A stretch of DNA of 5,614 nt from Holosporales bacterium (GTDB lineage Bacteria > Pseudomonadota > Alphaproteobacteria > BNTO01). This document shows positions 5,492-5,614 of the stretch, in pieces (the stretch's first letter is position 1; every line of letters begins with the position of its first letter). The translations under genes and the position numbers were made by a program. Location: positions 1 through 5,614 of the forward strand of contig JAIRNW010000038.1 in the NCBI GenBank assembly GCA_031257795.1. Direction: 5' to 3'. The notes beneath the pieces were generated by a model. That model saw only the letters and a list, made by a program, of their open reading frames with translations. It ran no database searches and was not told where the DNA came from.

Positions 5492-5614
5492 CAAACTCTT
5501 CAAAATCAGAATTTTGGGAAGGAGACACGGAGCACAGAAGCGGAGCGTACTTAGATGTACGTGAGCATTCGAGCACCGGATCGACGTACCCAAAAACTGA
5601 TTTTGAAGAGTTTG
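5492..5614. repeat. Palindromic repeat element with about 26-bp inverted arms, cut by the window edge
   Basis: CAAACTCTTCAAAATCAG (5492-5509) is the exact reverse complement of the last 18 bases (5597-5614). Beyond this the arms continue with a small mismatch to TTTTGGG (5512-5518) opposite CCCAAAA (5589-5595). The core of about 70 bases contains a smaller hairpin, CGTAC TTAGAT GTACG (5546-5561), and short direct repeats (CGGAGC at 5528 and 5541, GAGCAC at 5530 and 5571). The symmetry suggests a dispersed palindromic intergenic element or a miniature inverted-repeat transposable element. It could also fold in the 3' region of the ligA transcript. The outer boundary lies outside the window, and 5480-5491 is likely to be part of the left arm. 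Confidence 0.7.

Noticed and set aside
5357..5593. A 78-residue reverse-strand open frame over the ligA 3' end and the palindrome
   Set aside because: It runs through a repeat, has a composition unlike a real protein, no ribosome site that I could see, and no family match. It is most likely a by-product of the repeat.

Overview
The window reads as a chromosomal segment of an alphaproteobacterium, probably a host-associated or intracellular lineage of the Holosporales/Rickettsiales type. The grounds are indirect: the C-terminal tail of the DnaX protein follows the alphaproteobacterial pattern, the base composition is mixed, and housekeeping genes sit among transposase remains, repeats and a lineage-specific secreted protein. 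I cannot name a genus from the sequence alone.

Layout from left to right. Bases 1-285 are the 3' end of an ISAs1-like transposase that runs in from the left edge, with a likely right terminal repeat ending near 304. Bases 305-507 hold no gene that I can support, only a possible -10 element. Bases 508-1362 encode an unrecognised 284-residue protein with a clear signal peptide. It is followed by a 10-bp perfect hairpin (1381-1416) and then a plausible promoter (about 1442-1471). Bases 1509-3338 encode DnaX (the tau-type clamp-loader subunit of DNA polymerase III), and seven bases after its stop comes ligA (3346-5379, NAD+-dependent DNA ligase). The last 235 bases hold no credible gene. Most of this tail is one inverted-repeat element whose right arm runs into the window edge.

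The dnaX-ligA pair forms a compact two-gene replication unit: the clamp loader puts the sliding clamp on DNA for Okazaki fragment synthesis, and the ligase seals the finished fragments. The two genes are almost certainly co-transcribed from the promoter upstream of dnaX.

The most notable points are these. LigA ends just after its helix-hairpin-helix region and lacks the C-terminal BRCT domain that bacterial NAD+ ligases normally carry, although it has extra segments elsewhere. A palindromic element lies about 110 bases after its stop codon. Both replication genes carry in-frame, glutamate-rich tandem repeats: five 21-bp units in the DnaX linker and two and a half 27-bp units at the LigA N-terminus. 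The first 16 bases of the window match, with one mismatch and in inverted orientation, the flank of the terminal palindrome. I saw no CRISPR array, RNA gene or clearly new multi-gene system.
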